DNA of 64,000 nucleotides from Bacteroidetes bacterium 43-16. Lineage in GTDB: Bacteria > Bacteroidota > Bacteroidia > Chitinophagales > Chitinophagaceae. Every line of letters starts with the position of its first letter. Positions within the stretch are counted from its first letter, which is position 1. The stretch covers positions 1-64,000 of the forward strand of contig MKTB01000003.1 of assembly GCA_001897525.1 (NCBI GenBank). Reading direction: 5' to 3'. Shown in pieces: positions 25,069 through 34,409 of this stretch. Both the position numbers and the translations under genes were made by a program. The notes beneath the pieces are model-generated. The model saw only the letters and a list, made by a program, of their open reading frames with translations. It was not told the DNA's origin and searched no databases.

Positions 25069-25818
25069 ATGAAAAAGAACATGTATTACAAAACGCTGTA
25101 TCAGAGGAAAAACCTTATTAAAGAGTTTTTGCTCAACCTTTTTATCGAACTTTCTTCACACCCCCGAATGGTACTGGAAGTCTTTATCCGAAAAAAGATG
25201 GGTAGGCGATATTTCCGAACGAGTACCGCGATCACGGTCGCTGTTGCACTTTTCATTATTCCCTTTTTTTGGTCAAACCTTAGACAAGATTTTATTCAGA
25301 TTATTAGCGACAATTGGTTATGGTATTTGTTTATCCCCGTCTTTCTGTTTTTTTCCTTTTTAAGATATAAGGATATAAAACATATAAAATCCCAGTTTGA
25401 TTTTAACCATTTTAGTTTATCAACTGGTGAAATTCACCCTTTGTTCCATAAAATAAAAATCAACGGAAAACCATTTTCAGTTAGAACTATCGAGATATTT
25501 TTAGAGCCTTTGCTATTTTTCCTGATCGGTCTTTTTTTAATTTTCATTGACCAAAATTCGTTAGGTTGGCTGCTGGTCATATGCTCGGCCATTTACTCAT
25601 TAAGTTACTCCGGAACATACATGCACGGGGATAATTTTATCCTCGACAGGATTGATAATATAATCTCTGGAGAGGAAATTTACCGAACATTTGTATCGGA
25701 CGATGAACCAAGCAGGGGCTTTCGTTTCTATGGTGACAAGCCTACCTCGAAAGAAATGAGAGAAGAAGTTTTGGAAAATATTATTGTTGATGATGAGGAA
25801 ATAACGGATGCCGTATAA
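25069..25818 (+). CDS. Four-helix membrane protein next to the coupling ATPase
   Basis: 249 aa with hydrophobic stretches at about 58-72, 88-105, 150-165 and 167-185, a long charged N-terminus, and an acidic C-terminus (ENIIVDDEEITD). It follows the coupling ATPase by 28 bases. I infer it may anchor the soluble coupling ATPase at the membrane, as seen in split coupling proteins. No named family recognised. Confidence 0.6.
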   Translation: MKKNMYYKTLYQRKNLIKEFLLNLFIELSSHPRMVLEVFIRKKMGRRYFRTSTAITVAVALFIIPFFWSNLRQDFIQIISDNWLWYLFIPVFLFFSFLRYKDIKHIKSQFDFNHFSLSTGEIHPLFHKIKINGKPFSVRTIEIFLEPLLFFLIGLFLIFIDQNSLGWLLVICSAIYSLSYSGTYMHGDNFILDRIDNIISGEEIYRTFVSDDEPSRGFRFYGDKPTSKEMREEVLENIIVDDEEITDAV

Positions 25819-25819
25819 C

Positions 25820-25838
25820 CCCTAAGCTATGCTTAGGG
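25820..25838 (+). terminator. Hairpin after the coupling-protein operon
   Basis: CCCTAAGC pairs perfectly with GCTTAGGG around TAT, right after the TAA. No T-run, so termination strength is uncertain. Confidence 0.45.
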
Positions 25839-25999
25839 AAGATGTCTGATACAAATTATTTAATAGGTATTACGAGGTACGCTTGCATAGCTTTCAAAAA
25901 TTCCGAACACAGCTCCACATTATTGCTAATTTACTATTCCATATAAATCAGCATATCTAGTAAACTCGATTAAAATGCATTTTTCAAATAATATACTCT

Positions 26000-26797
26000 A
26001 TGGACAAGAAAAAAGACTATGCGAAAAGAATACACATACTCATTCTAGTTGTAGGAATATTACTTATAATAGCTGGTATAATTTCGCAATTATTTACCCT
26101 CTCTTCTCTTTTTAGCAATATTCTAACAACAATTGGTGGTGTTTTTTCTGGCCTTAGTTCTAGCTGGTTAATTGAGGAGTTCTATAAAAAGAAAGATGAA
26201 AGATATGATGCAAACGAACTATATAAAAAGTCGCTAGAAATTTTTGAAAAATCAATTGAATGCCCTGATATCTTTCCTCAAGAAGCCGATATAAAAGTAT
26301 TTAGAAATCAGAATATGCATTTATACTATTTGACAAGAAATGAATCAGGAAAACTATTTTGGAATTACACGACACTTAATTTCACTCAAGCATCTTTAGG
26401 TAAATTAAGGCGACTTACCAGTACTGCCATCATACGAAACTATAAAAAGAATAAAGACATCGAATATGAAGTAGAAATGTTTAGAAAATTCCCTTCTGAT
26501 CGCATCATTTTAATTAGTAGGAAGAAAGGAACAAGAGATCCTATCTACATTGCCGTATTTGAGCCTTATTCTAATACAAGTAAAGAAACAATCTGTGGTT
26601 TTGCACTTCATGATGATTGGACAAATGAATGGAGATTATCTCCTGCCGTACTTTCTTTTTCCTCAAAGTTTCCAAAACAGAAAGCTGGCCCATTATCAAA
26701 TGAAAATGCAAAATGGATGCAAAATTTATGGAATGAAATGTATAAAAATAAAGACATCAAATCAGTTTTTGATGAATACGTGGACATTAATCAATAA
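26000..26797 (+). CDS. Two-helix membrane protein of unknown function
   Basis: 265 aa; two hydrophobic helices near the N-terminus (about 11-30 and 36-55, IHILILVVGILLIIAGIISQL then ILTTIGGVFSGLSSSWLIEEF) followed by a 200-residue cytosolic part. It is more AT-rich than the mobilisation genes around it and lies between coupling ATPase and relaxase, so it looks like inserted cargo. A role cannot be assigned. Confidence 0.6.
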   Translation: MDKKKDYAKRIHILILVVGILLIIAGIISQLFTLSSLFSNILTTIGGVFSGLSSSWLIEEFYKKKDERYDANELYKKSLEIFEKSIECPDIFPQEADIKVFRNQNMHLYYLTRNESGKLFWNYTTLNFTQASLGKLRRLTSTAIIRNYKKNKDIEYEVEMFRKFPSDRIILISRKKGTRDPIYIAVFEPYSNTSKETICGFALHDDWTNEWRLSPAVLSFSSKFPKQKAGPLSNENAKWMQNLWNEMYKNKDIKSVFDEYVDINQ

Positions 26798-26837
26798 TAT
26801 AATTGAACCAGACTTCTATACATGCTATTACGTTTTT

Positions 26838-27317
26838 ATGAAAAATTTTACCGCCACCTTTGTAAACCATCAATATATTTCCAAAAACTGGATGTATATA
26901 CAAAGCGCGATTATAGCTAGTTTTGAAAATGCTGAATTTAACAATAACTACACCCTACAAGCAATTGTTAATGAAGTTAGTAAAGATATAATCTCACAAA
27001 AGAAAAGTCATTTCCATATTGTGGCCAAAAATAAAAAAAATGAGATAGTGGGAGCAATTTTTAGTATTCCTGAGATAAAAATTGACAATTCCAATACCTG
27101 CCATATCGGGTGGTTTTTTAGCATCCCACAGCTTTATCGAAAGGAACGACTATTTGTTTCTGATCTGATGATTAATAAAGCTCATGCGTATTTAAGAAAT
27201 TTAGGTTACACAGCTATAACTACTGAAATTGGAACTGTTGCCGGCGAAAGGTTGTTAACGAAAAAATATGGATACAAAAAGACAAATAATTCAGAATGGA
27301 TTAAATACCTAATATAA
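26838..27317 (+). CDS. GNAT-type N-acetyltransferase-like protein
   Basis: The track ORF begins 96 codons too early and overlaps the previous gene in another frame; the ATG at 26838 gives 159 aa. The order of strands fits a GNAT fold: HFHIVAKNKKNEIVGAIFSIPE, then IGWFFSIPQLYRKERLFVSDLMINKAHAYLRNLGYTAITTEIG (acetyl-CoA-binding region, with the R/K pattern weakly kept) and TKKYGYKKTN at the end. Substrate unknown. It forms a short two-gene cargo unit with the preceding membrane protein. Confidence 0.6.
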   Translation: MKNFTATFVNHQYISKNWMYIQSAIIASFENAEFNNNYTLQAIVNEVSKDIISQKKSHFHIVAKNKKNEIVGAIFSIPEIKIDNSNTCHIGWFFSIPQLYRKERLFVSDLMINKAHAYLRNLGYTAITTEIGTVAGERLLTKKYGYKKTNNSEWIKYLI

Positions 27318-27393
27318 GAAATATTCAACGAACATTATTTAATGGCTTCCAACAATAGCCCCCGATTTTATAAAGTTTATTTATATTTATTGA

Positions 27394-27418
27394 AACACGA
27401 ATTTTTGCAAAACGTGTT
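27394..27418. promoter_or_regulatory. Inverted repeat before the relaxase gene (oriT candidate)
   Basis: AACACG pairs with CGTGTT across 13 bases that include the palindrome TTTTGCAAAA. It lies 23 bases before the relaxase ATG in a non-coding stretch of about 120 bases. MobF relaxases nick near such repeats, often next to their own gene, but an operator for the relaxase promoter is equally possible. Confidence 0.4.
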
Positions 27419-27440
27419 CTGACAAGCATAAACCATCCCT

Positions 27441-30182
27441 ATGATAAGGATGATACAAAGCACGTCTGCTTTGGGTGCGAAGTCTTACTTCTCCAATGCG
27501 CTTAATCAGGCAGATTACTACATAAATGACCAAGAGCTAAAAGGTCGGTTTCAGGGGAAACTGACCCAGCGGCTCGGTCTTGGGTATGATGCCAGTAAGG
27601 ACGATTTTTTCGCCCTTTGTGAGAATACCCATCCCCGAACAGGTAATCCCCTCACACCTAGAAGCAAGGAAAATCGAACCGTTGGTTACGATATAAATTT
27701 CCACTGTCCTAAATCGGTTTCGATTGTCCACGCCCTAAGCGGTGATCGTCATATTATGGATATTTTCGAGCAAAGCGTTTCGGAAACCATGCAGGAAATT
27801 GAAAAGGACGTACAAACACGCATCCGAAAAGAGGGCAAATATGCGGATAGGCAAACAGGCGAATTGGTATGGGCGGATTTTACCCACCAAACCGCAAGAC
27901 CTGTAGGAGATCATGCCCCCGACCCGCATTTACACGCTCATTGTTTTGTTTTTAACGCCACATGGGATAATTCCGAAAATCGCTTTAAGGCGGCACAGTT
28001 CCGCAATATCAAACGGGATATGCCGTACTATCAAGCAAGGTTTCATAAGCGATTATCCGACAAATTAAGCCATGCAGGATATGATATTGAGCAAACGAAA
28101 AATTCATTCGAGTTAAAAGGTGTTCCCAAACGGGCAATTGAACATTTCTCCAAGCGCACCGATGAAATCGGGCGCGTAGCTTCCGAAAAAGGCATTCATT
28201 CAGCCAAAGACCTTGACGCATTGGGCGCACGTACCCGCAGCAAGAAACAGGCGGGTATGTCTATGGCTGAATTACGGCAGGAATGGAAAAGGCAGATCAA
28301 ACAATTAGAAAGTGCCGAAAACCTGAACGATGATCCTGCTTACAATGCACCTATCCGAAGTTCAAAACACAAGAACGTTTCCACCCCTGAAACCAAAAAA
28401 TCCGTGGATTATGCTTTAAAACATGCTTTTGAACGTGCTTCTGTTGTTCCAGAAAGAAGACTGCTTGCGGAAGCCTACCGATATAACATTGGCAAAGACG
28501 ATACTTCACTTAGCTTGATTGACCGAGCATTTGCGGATAACAGCGACATTATTCGTGTTTCTGAAAACGGGCGTACCATGTGTACGACCAAAGAAGTTTT
28601 AAAAGAAGAAAAGGAAATGGTTGCACTTGCCCGCAAGGGTATCGGTGCAGTCACTCCGCTTTATAAGGAGCCACCAGACTTGTCATTAAAAGGGCAGCAA
28701 AAACGGGCGGCAGATCACGTATTAACCACAAGCAATCGGGTATCAATCATCCGTGGGGCGGCAGGATCTGGCAAAACAACGCTTATGAAAGAAACTGTTG
28801 ATAAGATAAAGCAAAGCGGCAAAGAAGTGACCGTCATTGCCCCCACTGCCAGTGCCTCCCGTGGGGTATTACAGGACGAAGGATTTAAAGACGCCGATAC
28901 GGTTGCCAAGTTCCTGATTGATCCCGCCATGCAGGAGCGCATTAAAAATCAGGTGCTTTGGGTTGATGAAGCAGGATTATTAGGTACAGGCGATATGAAA
29001 AAACTCCTGCAGGTGGTGGATCGACAAAATGCCCGTCTTATTTTAGGTGGCGACACCAAGCAGCATGCAAGCGTTGTAAGAGGTGATGCACTTCGCATAT
29101 TGAATACGGTTGGCGGCATTCGCACGGCAGAAGTAAACAAGATTTACAGGCAGCAAAAGGAAGCTTACCGCGATGCCGTACAGGACTTGTCAAATGGCGA
29201 TGTCAAGCTTGCATTTGGTAAGCTGGATCATATGGGGGCTGTAAAACAGATTGACCCTTTACTGCCCAATAACCAGCTTGTCAAAGACTATATCGCTACA
29301 TTGAAAAAAGGAAAATCAGGATTAATCATTTCCCCCACCCACAACCAGGGCGAAGCGGTCACGAATGCCGTTCGGGAGAAAATGAAACAAAGCAATATGC
29401 TTGGTAAAAAGGAGATTTCAGTAAAGAAGCTATCTAATCTAAGCCTTACCGATGCGGAAAAAACGGATTTCAGGCAATATAGAAAAGGACAGGTTTTGCA
29501 GTTTAATCAAAACCTCAAAGGCATTAAACGGGGTAGCCAGTGGGCGGTAGAAACATGCGATGAATACAATTTGACTATTCGCAATGCCGGTGATTTAAAA
29601 ACGGTTATTCCCCTATCTACTTCCAATAGTTTCGATGTATTCGAGGAAAAAGAAATTCTACTGGCTAAGGGTGACAAAATTCGGATCACTCGAAACGGTT
29701 TTGATAAGGGAAATAAGCGATTAAATAATGGTGAAAGCCTAGACGTTAAATCCGTATCGAAAAAAGGTGCTATTACACTTATCAATCCCAAGAGTAAACA
29801 CACTTACGAACTGGACAGTACCTTCGGGCATATCGACCATGCTCATTGTATTACTTCCTACGCAGCGCAAGGCAAAACGGTGGATGAAGTGTTTATTCAT
29901 CAGCCTGCCGCTACGTTTTCCGCTACAGATGCCCGACAATTTTATGTATCGGTATCAAGAGGGCGTGAAAATGTCCATATCTACACAGACAGTAAAGATC
30001 AGCTAATGGAATATGCTTCGGAATTGGGCAACAGGGCATCGGCTTTGGAACTCGTGGGAACACATCAGGAGTATGTAAGGCAGCACTTGATTAACACGAA
30101 AAAGCAAAAGGAACAGAACAAAGAGGAAATAACCAAACACTATAACAGAAACAATTACAACCGTGATGACTATGAGCCATGA
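27441..30182 (+). CDS. MobF (TrwC/TraI-like) relaxase-helicase
   Basis: The 913-aa protein joins a TrwC relaxase domain (about 1-300) and an SF1/RecD-like helicase (about 410-880). The paired active-site tyrosines are in NQADYYIND (about 26-27) and the metal-binding histidine triad in DPHLHAHCF (His about 163, 165, 167). The helicase has Walker A RGAAGSGKTT (about 438-447), Walker B VLWVDEAGLL and the late TSYAAQGKTVDEV and YVSVSRGRENVHIYT motifs. It nicks at oriT and unwinds the transferred strand. MobF is less common than MobB/MobP in Bacteroidota elements. C-terminus is a short charged tail overlapping the next gene. Confidence 0.95.
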   Translation: MIRMIQSTSALGAKSYFSNALNQADYYINDQELKGRFQGKLTQRLGLGYDASKDDFFALCENTHPRTGNPLTPRSKENRTVGYDINFHCPKSVSIVHALSGDRHIMDIFEQSVSETMQEIEKDVQTRIRKEGKYADRQTGELVWADFTHQTARPVGDHAPDPHLHAHCFVFNATWDNSENRFKAAQFRNIKRDMPYYQARFHKRLSDKLSHAGYDIEQTKNSFELKGVPKRAIEHFSKRTDEIGRVASEKGIHSAKDLDALGARTRSKKQAGMSMAELRQEWKRQIKQLESAENLNDDPAYNAPIRSSKHKNVSTPETKKSVDYALKHAFERASVVPERRLLAEAYRYNIGKDDTSLSLIDRAFADNSDIIRVSENGRTMCTTKEVLKEEKEMVALARKGIGAVTPLYKEPPDLSLKGQQKRAADHVLTTSNRVSIIRGAAGSGKTTLMKETVDKIKQSGKEVTVIAPTASASRGVLQDEGFKDADTVAKFLIDPAMQERIKNQVLWVDEAGLLGTGDMKKLLQVVDRQNARLILGGDTKQHASVVRGDALRILNTVGGIRTAEVNKIYRQQKEAYRDAVQDLSNGDVKLAFGKLDHMGAVKQIDPLLPNNQLVKDYIATLKKGKSGLIISPTHNQGEAVTNAVREKMKQSNMLGKKEISVKKLSNLSLTDAEKTDFRQYRKGQVLQFNQNLKGIKRGSQWAVETCDEYNLTIRNAGDLKTVIPLSTSNSFDVFEEKEILLAKGDKIRITRNGFDKGNKRLNNGESLDVKSVSKKGAITLINPKSKHTYELDSTFGHIDHAHCITSYAAQGKTVDEVFIHQPAATFSATDARQFYVSVSRGRENVHIYTDSKDQLMEYASELGNRASALELVGTHQEYVRQHLINTKKQKEQNKEEITKHYNRNNYNRDDYEP

Positions 30183-30558
30183 TTTTAGAAGCCGATTAAA
30201 TGATTATATTTCGGGTAATCCTACCTCGAAAGAAAATCAGGAAGATCAGGAAGGCAATAATATTGAATATTACGACCCTGCTGTTGCGCATAAAGGCGAT
30301 ATTTGTTTTTTCCTCAAAGATGGCAGGCAGCTATCGTTAGAGTATAGTTATCTCATAGCTAAAGAATACAAGCCCGAAGACAATTCAATCACGCTAAGTT
30401 TTACCTCGCATAAAGTCATACTGAAAGGTTATCATCTTGAAAAACTGTTTCAGGATTTAAGACTGCATTTGCCCCGAACAATCGGCTTAACGGATGAACG
30501 GTATAGCAGTATTATCCAAGACAATACTACCATTATAACGGATATTGAGATAAGTTAA
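30166..30558 (+). CDS. Small protein translationally coupled to the relaxase
   Basis: The start codon (GTG at 30163 or ATG at 30166 or 30172) lies inside the last codons of the relaxase. The roughly 130-aa product is soluble with a central beta-rich part: KGDICFFLKDGRQLSLEYSYL and SFTSHKVILKGYHLEKLFQDL. No named family recognised; probably a mobilisation accessory. The ATGATG start cluster leaves the exact start open. Confidence 0.6.
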   Translation: MTMSHDFRSRLNDYISGNPTSKENQEDQEGNNIEYYDPAVAHKGDICFFLKDGRQLSLEYSYLIAKEYKPEDNSITLSFTSHKVILKGYHLEKLFQDLRLHLPRTIGLTDERYSSIIQDNTTIITDIEIS

Positions 30559-30570
30559 TTTTGAAACTAT

Positions 30571-32034
30571 TTAATCATCACTAATGTTATTCTTAGAATT
30601 TACGCTCACAAATTGAAATAGTAAATAAAACTTATAATTAGTATAAGATTTAATTCTTGCAGAACTTGAATTTGTTAGTTCTATTAGTTTATTTAGCATT
30701 GAAAAAGAAAAAACCTTTTTATCATTGCCGAAATCTAAATATTCTTTCCTATAAAATGCAATTGGCTCTTCTTCTGTGCGTTTTAACTCCAATTTTAAAC
30801 AGATCAAATCATCTCTATCTAATTCGGGAATACCTTCAATAATCAATCTTTCCTCATTTCCAATACTACCTAATAGTTGCGGTAATTTTTTGTAAGCAAG
30901 AAACTTGAAAAATTTACCTGATGCATTTGATATATAATCATTTAGATCAAGCGTGTATTTAACGCTATACTGTTTATGCTTTCTCTCTAAAAAAGTATAT
31001 CTTTCATCTAGTGTCATCCCCCTCATCTCATTTTGCGTTACCCCCAAATCTTCGGCTATTATCATTAGATGTTTTGGACGAATATTCCTAATATTTATAT
31101 TGGGTTTTTCTCGTTTAATAATGGTTTGATAATATATTTCAGAGATGTCATTGCCGTTGTAGTTATGATTTAATACAACATAATATTGAAAAGTGCTGAA
31201 TAAATCTATGTAACAAACCAATTTCGTCTTATTAAAGCTTTTGTCTGTATATAATATTAAAGTGTGTGTAGGAAATCCTTCTTCAGCAAGGCTCCTTGCT
31301 GACTCCATTGCAAAATCAAGACTACCCAATGGAAAAAAGGGAACAGTATTTGAATTAGCGATAATTTCTTCTGTTTGAATATTTAATGTACAAGGCATAT
31401 CCTCGCGTTTAACACCTTTAGATGCAGCAAAACCAGTCGCAATTTTGCTCAATCCGAGTTTAAATTTAGAATTAAAATTTTCAACCTTTTCACTAAAATA
31501 TATCCCTAGTTCGTGATAATCTTTAATATCATCTATTAGCTCAATATTGATATTTTGAATATCAACTCCTTCGCTTTGCAATTCCTTTAGAGAAAATTTT
31601 TTATAGTTTTCTAGTGCCTTTTTGTTCGCACCATAAATCTTTAGCGTGTGAGCCTCTTTTATATAGTCATAAACAGGTTTCTTAGGCGCAATCTTTCCCT
31701 CTTTGATATGTACATCTATTTTTTCACCATCTTTCTTTTTAATAAGATAGCCAAACAATGTTTTGGAGAAATCTTTACCATGATCTTTTGGTGCTAAAGA
31801 ATGACTTATAGGTGCCGTAAATAAGTCAAACAATTTAACAAATTCAGCATCTATATTCTTTGACAATTTACTGCCGCATATTTCACAAAGAATATTGCAG
31901 GCTGTCAATCTTCCATATAAAGCATTTTGAATAATATGTTCATCGTGTTTGAATTTAGGAATAGGTTTAGAGTTGTCTACAGTATAGTCCTTTCTATCAA
32001 CCATAACTTGTCCGCACAAATAGCAAATATCCAT
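30571..32034 (-). CDS. HNH_5-type zinc-finger endonuclease-like protein
   Basis: 487 aa. The N-terminus has the HNH_5 pattern: CYLCGQ (Cys 4 and 7), DEHIIQNALYGRLTACN and CEICGSKLSKNIDAEF, giving two zinc CxxC pairs around the EHI catalytic strand. The remaining 400 residues, with no membrane segment, are of unknown fold (TLNIQTEEIIANSNT; LTNSSSARIKSYTNYKF at the end). HNH_5 domains occur in many putative defence and mobile-element nucleases. It is convergent with the mobilisation genes and AT-rich, so it is probably acquired cargo with its own promoter. Defence function is inference. Confidence 0.72.
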   Translation of the reverse strand: MDICYLCGQVMVDRKDYTVDNSKPIPKFKHDEHIIQNALYGRLTACNILCEICGSKLSKNIDAEFVKLFDLFTAPISHSLAPKDHGKDFSKTLFGYLIKKKDGEKIDVHIKEGKIAPKKPVYDYIKEAHTLKIYGANKKALENYKKFSLKELQSEGVDIQNINIELIDDIKDYHELGIYFSEKVENFNSKFKLGLSKIATGFAASKGVKREDMPCTLNIQTEEIIANSNTVPFFPLGSLDFAMESARSLAEEGFPTHTLILYTDKSFNKTKLVCYIDLFSTFQYYVVLNHNYNGNDISEIYYQTIIKREKPNINIRNIRPKHLMIIAEDLGVTQNEMRGMTLDERYTFLERKHKQYSVKYTLDLNDYISNASGKFFKFLAYKKLPQLLGSIGNEERLIIEGIPELDRDDLICLKLELKRTEEEPIAFYRKEYLDFGNDKKVFSFSMLNKLIELTNSSSARIKSYTNYKFYLLFQFVSVNSKNNISDD

Positions 32035-32088
32035 AGTGTTTTATCCATTAAAAATTCTTCATAAATTTAATACGTTTTGTTTAAATTG

Positions 32089-32113
32089 GAAAGCCTGATT
32101 TATACAGGCTTTC
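32089..32113 (-). terminator. Hairpin after the ArdC-like gene
   Basis: GAAAGCCTG pairs perfectly with CAGGCTTTC around ATTTATA, 8 bases beyond the stop of the minus-strand ArdC-like gene. No long T-run. Confidence 0.6.
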
Positions 32114-32121
32114 TATCTTGT

Positions 32122-33021
32122 CTATAGATTTAACTGTTTCATATAGTTGACGGCTTTAGAAGCCTCACTTGCTGCGGTAATAATACAATTTTTGTTGTCT
32201 TTCAGAACTTTTAGCCAGCCTGCAATATAATTGGCATGATCGCCTTTTTGCGTTGTTGCAATATCAAATTCAGCACACAGGAATGCCGCGCCAAGTTCGG
32301 CAATCAATTCTTCAACGGCATACGCATTATCACCAAACTTTTTGCCTTTGGTGCGGTTAAGGCGTTTTTCAGCACCTGACCAATGTACCAACTCATGAAG
32401 CAAGGTCGAATAATAGCCCTCGGTGGCTGTAGAGGTTGCCGTTTCTTGGAAAGCCTCAACAGAGGGCATATAGATTTTATCTTCGCTCGGGCGGTAAAAT
32501 GCCCCGTCTTTACCGTGTTCAATAACGGCTTGTGTATTCTCTACAAAGCTATCAACAATTTCTAAGCGCTGAACCAAAGGAATAACCTCTTCTTTTGGCT
32601 GTTCCTCTTGCGGCTCATACCTGTTAAGCTGACAACGATTGAATACATGATATGATTTCAGGAACGGAATTTTCTTGATCTCATTATCTTCTTCTTTCTC
32701 GATGACATCATAATAAACAATCATAGAACCTTTTTCACCCTTGCGGATTGTTTCGTTTTTTTCCGACCATTGTTTAAAGGTTGCCCATTCGGCATTATTG
32801 AAATTCTTATTGATGTTGGCGCACCACAAAAGAATGATATTAATACCCTGATAATAGTTGCTACTGACGGCATTATAAGGCAGATCAAAGAACCCCTTAC
32901 TTGCTCCTCCTTGCCACGGCTGATGCCATGGAATAGTACCTTTTTCAAGTTGTGTAAGGATTGTATTGGTTACTTCTTGGTGAATATCGCGGCGATTTTC
33001 TGTTTTTACGGAGATGGTCAT
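32122..33021 (-). CDS. ArdC-like antirestriction protein with zincin peptidase domain
   Basis: From the ATG at 33021 the protein has 299 aa. The N-terminal ssDNA-binding (DUF1738/ArdC-N) part shows IPWHQPWQGG, NAVSSNYYQGINIILLW, ATFKQWSEKNETIRKGEKG and HVFNRCQL. The C-terminal metallopeptidase part has HELVHWSG and the downstream EELIAELGAAFL that supplies the third zinc ligand. ArdC-type proteins guard incoming DNA in conjugation and protect against restriction. It lies in a minus-strand run with the primase-like and HTH genes. The 23 residues upstream in the track are not family-like. Confidence 0.9.
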   Translation of the reverse strand: MTISVKTENRRDIHQEVTNTILTQLEKGTIPWHQPWQGGASKGFFDLPYNAVSSNYYQGINIILLWCANINKNFNNAEWATFKQWSEKNETIRKGEKGSMIVYYDVIEKEEDNEIKKIPFLKSYHVFNRCQLNRYEPQEEQPKEEVIPLVQRLEIVDSFVENTQAVIEHGKDGAFYRPSEDKIYMPSVEAFQETATSTATEGYYSTLLHELVHWSGAEKRLNRTKGKKFGDNAYAVEELIAELGAAFLCAEFDIATTQKGDHANYIAGWLKVLKDNKNCIITAASEASKAVNYMKQLNL

Positions 33022-33178
33022 TTTTAAATCCTTTCCTGTGGGGTAATGGTTACGTGAAAAGGCAAACCAAAGGGCAAGCGACCAAACCAACTCTTATTTT
33101 GGTTGGGCGGGTGAATTGCGCAGCAAGAGGAAAATAATTGTTTGTGTCGGGAGCGGCTTTGGTATTTTCTCGGATAAC

Positions 33179-33212
33179 CATTCCACCCCTCCCAAACGGG
33201 AAAGGTGGAATG
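33179..33212 (-). terminator. Hairpin after the primase-like gene
   Basis: CATTCCACC pairs with GGTGGAATG, with a smaller CCC/GGG stem inside. It lies between the stop of the primase-like gene and the ArdC-like gene. No T-run. Confidence 0.5.
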
Positions 33213-33232
33213 ATTTATGCGTTAATATCAAC

Positions 33233-34138
33233 TCACAATCCGAGTTTCACCATGTGTGCAGCGTTTACGTCCTTGTAGGGAGCATAATTCTGGTTCATGG
33301 GTTGATGGATAAGATTGTCTTCGGTCTTGAAAAATTCGGCAAAAGCTTCTGTAGCCTTTTGCCCTGCCTCGTCATTATCGAGCCATGTATAAGCCCTTTC
33401 ATAGCCATAGCCCTTGATATAGGCGACTGCTTCTTTTATCTGGCTTAATGAGTTCAGGATAAGGGCATCATGTTTCAAGCGTTTTCCTTCATGCTGTGTA
33501 ATAACAGAAAGAAAATCCATAAAGCCCTCGAAGATATGTATGGCGGGTGGTTTGGGAATTTGACCACGAATGAAAGTGATCGACTTTTTGCCTACACAAC
33601 CTTTGAAATAAAGGTTGCGATATTCATAGCCCCGTTCTTCGTTTTTGATAGCAAGGGCAAAGAATGTCTTATCAGTTTTAGTGTTGGCTACACGAATTTC
33701 TTGCAAATAGGTTTTGGCAACACTTAAAGGAATACCCCGCCCTGACAAATATTGAATAAGGGCTGCGTGTTTAATCGGCTTAATCCCTTTCAAAACCGTT
33801 GAACGTACTTCCTCGCTCTGCTGTTGTCTATTGTGCTGAATAATCGGGATATGTGGGACTTGAAACATATTGCGAAACCATCGCAGACCGTCAGCAGGGG
33901 TACATTGAACGCCTGATCGTTCCAAATGCAGGCATACAAAGCTAAAGGCATCGCCCCCAATACCTTCTCCGTGGTCATACCAGACATTTTTCTGCGTATT
34001 CACATGAAAACTGGCGGTCTTTTCATTTCGGAAAGGGGAAAGATACCAAAGGTCATGGCCGTTCTGTTTCACTGGATTTAAGCCAAGTTTGCTCAAAATT
34101 TCGGCAATAGGTATAGTATTCGCAAATTCGATATTCAT
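33233..34138 (-). CDS. CHC2/TOPRIM primase-like protein
   Basis: The 301-aa protein has a DnaG-like zinc-finger region at the N-terminus (about 20-70: LWYLSPFRNEKTASFHVNTQKNVWYDHGEGIGGDAFSFVC), although the zinc Cys/His set looks incomplete, and a TOPRIM domain (about 195-280) with IHIFEGFMDFLSV and YTWLDNDEAGQKA, holding the Glu and DxD metal residues. Such short primase-like proteins are typical in Bacteroidota mobile elements and are thought to prime the transferred strand. There is no helicase or DnaB-binding part. Confidence 0.85.
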   Translation of the reverse strand: MNIEFANTIPIAEILSKLGLNPVKQNGHDLWYLSPFRNEKTASFHVNTQKNVWYDHGEGIGGDAFSFVCLHLERSGVQCTPADGLRWFRNMFQVPHIPIIQHNRQQQSEEVRSTVLKGIKPIKHAALIQYLSGRGIPLSVAKTYLQEIRVANTKTDKTFFALAIKNEERGYEYRNLYFKGCVGKKSITFIRGQIPKPPAIHIFEGFMDFLSVITQHEGKRLKHDALILNSLSQIKEAVAYIKGYGYERAYTWLDNDEAGQKATEAFAEFFKTEDNLIHQPMNQNYAPYKDVNAAHMVKLGL

Positions 34139-34211
34139 CGTGCGTTTCCTTGTATGATTTGTTTATTGGGAAAGGGATAAGAAGATGTGGCCGTCTTTTC
34201 TTATCCTGTTT

Positions 34212-34409
34212 TTATTGTTCCTGTTGCTGCTCGTTCAGAAAACGGATCAGGTTTGCCTTGCTATACCGAACACGACCGCCAACCTTGATCGGCTTTAGGT
34301 CATAACGCTTCGTGCAATCCCATACCGCCAATGTGGACGGTTTGATATTGAGAAAGTGCGCTGCTGATTTTCTGTCGAGTAATGGCTCATTAAAGTTAAG
34401 CGTGTCCAT
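34212..34409 (-). CDS. HTH_17 DNA-binding protein (excisionase-like)
   Basis: 65 aa with the MerR/excisionase pattern: LLDRKSAAHFLNIKPSTLAVW, then DLKPIKVGGRVRYSKANLIRFLNEQ. In Bacteroidota elements such proteins sit upstream of primase and mobilisation genes and may act in excision. It starts the minus-strand run HTH, primase-like, ArdC-like. The region from 34410 to 34690 upstream holds no gene; a 7-bp inverted repeat AATGGTT/AACCATT lies within it and may be a replication or promoter site. Confidence 0.8.
   Translation of the reverse strand: MDTLNFNEPLLDRKSAAHFLNIKPSTLAVWDCTKRYDLKPIKVGGRVRYSKANLIRFLNEQQQEQ

Noticed and set aside
26550-26837. Long N-terminal extension of the GNAT-like ORF
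   Set aside because: It overlaps the end of the previous gene in another frame; the ATG at 26838 gives a normal GNAT length.
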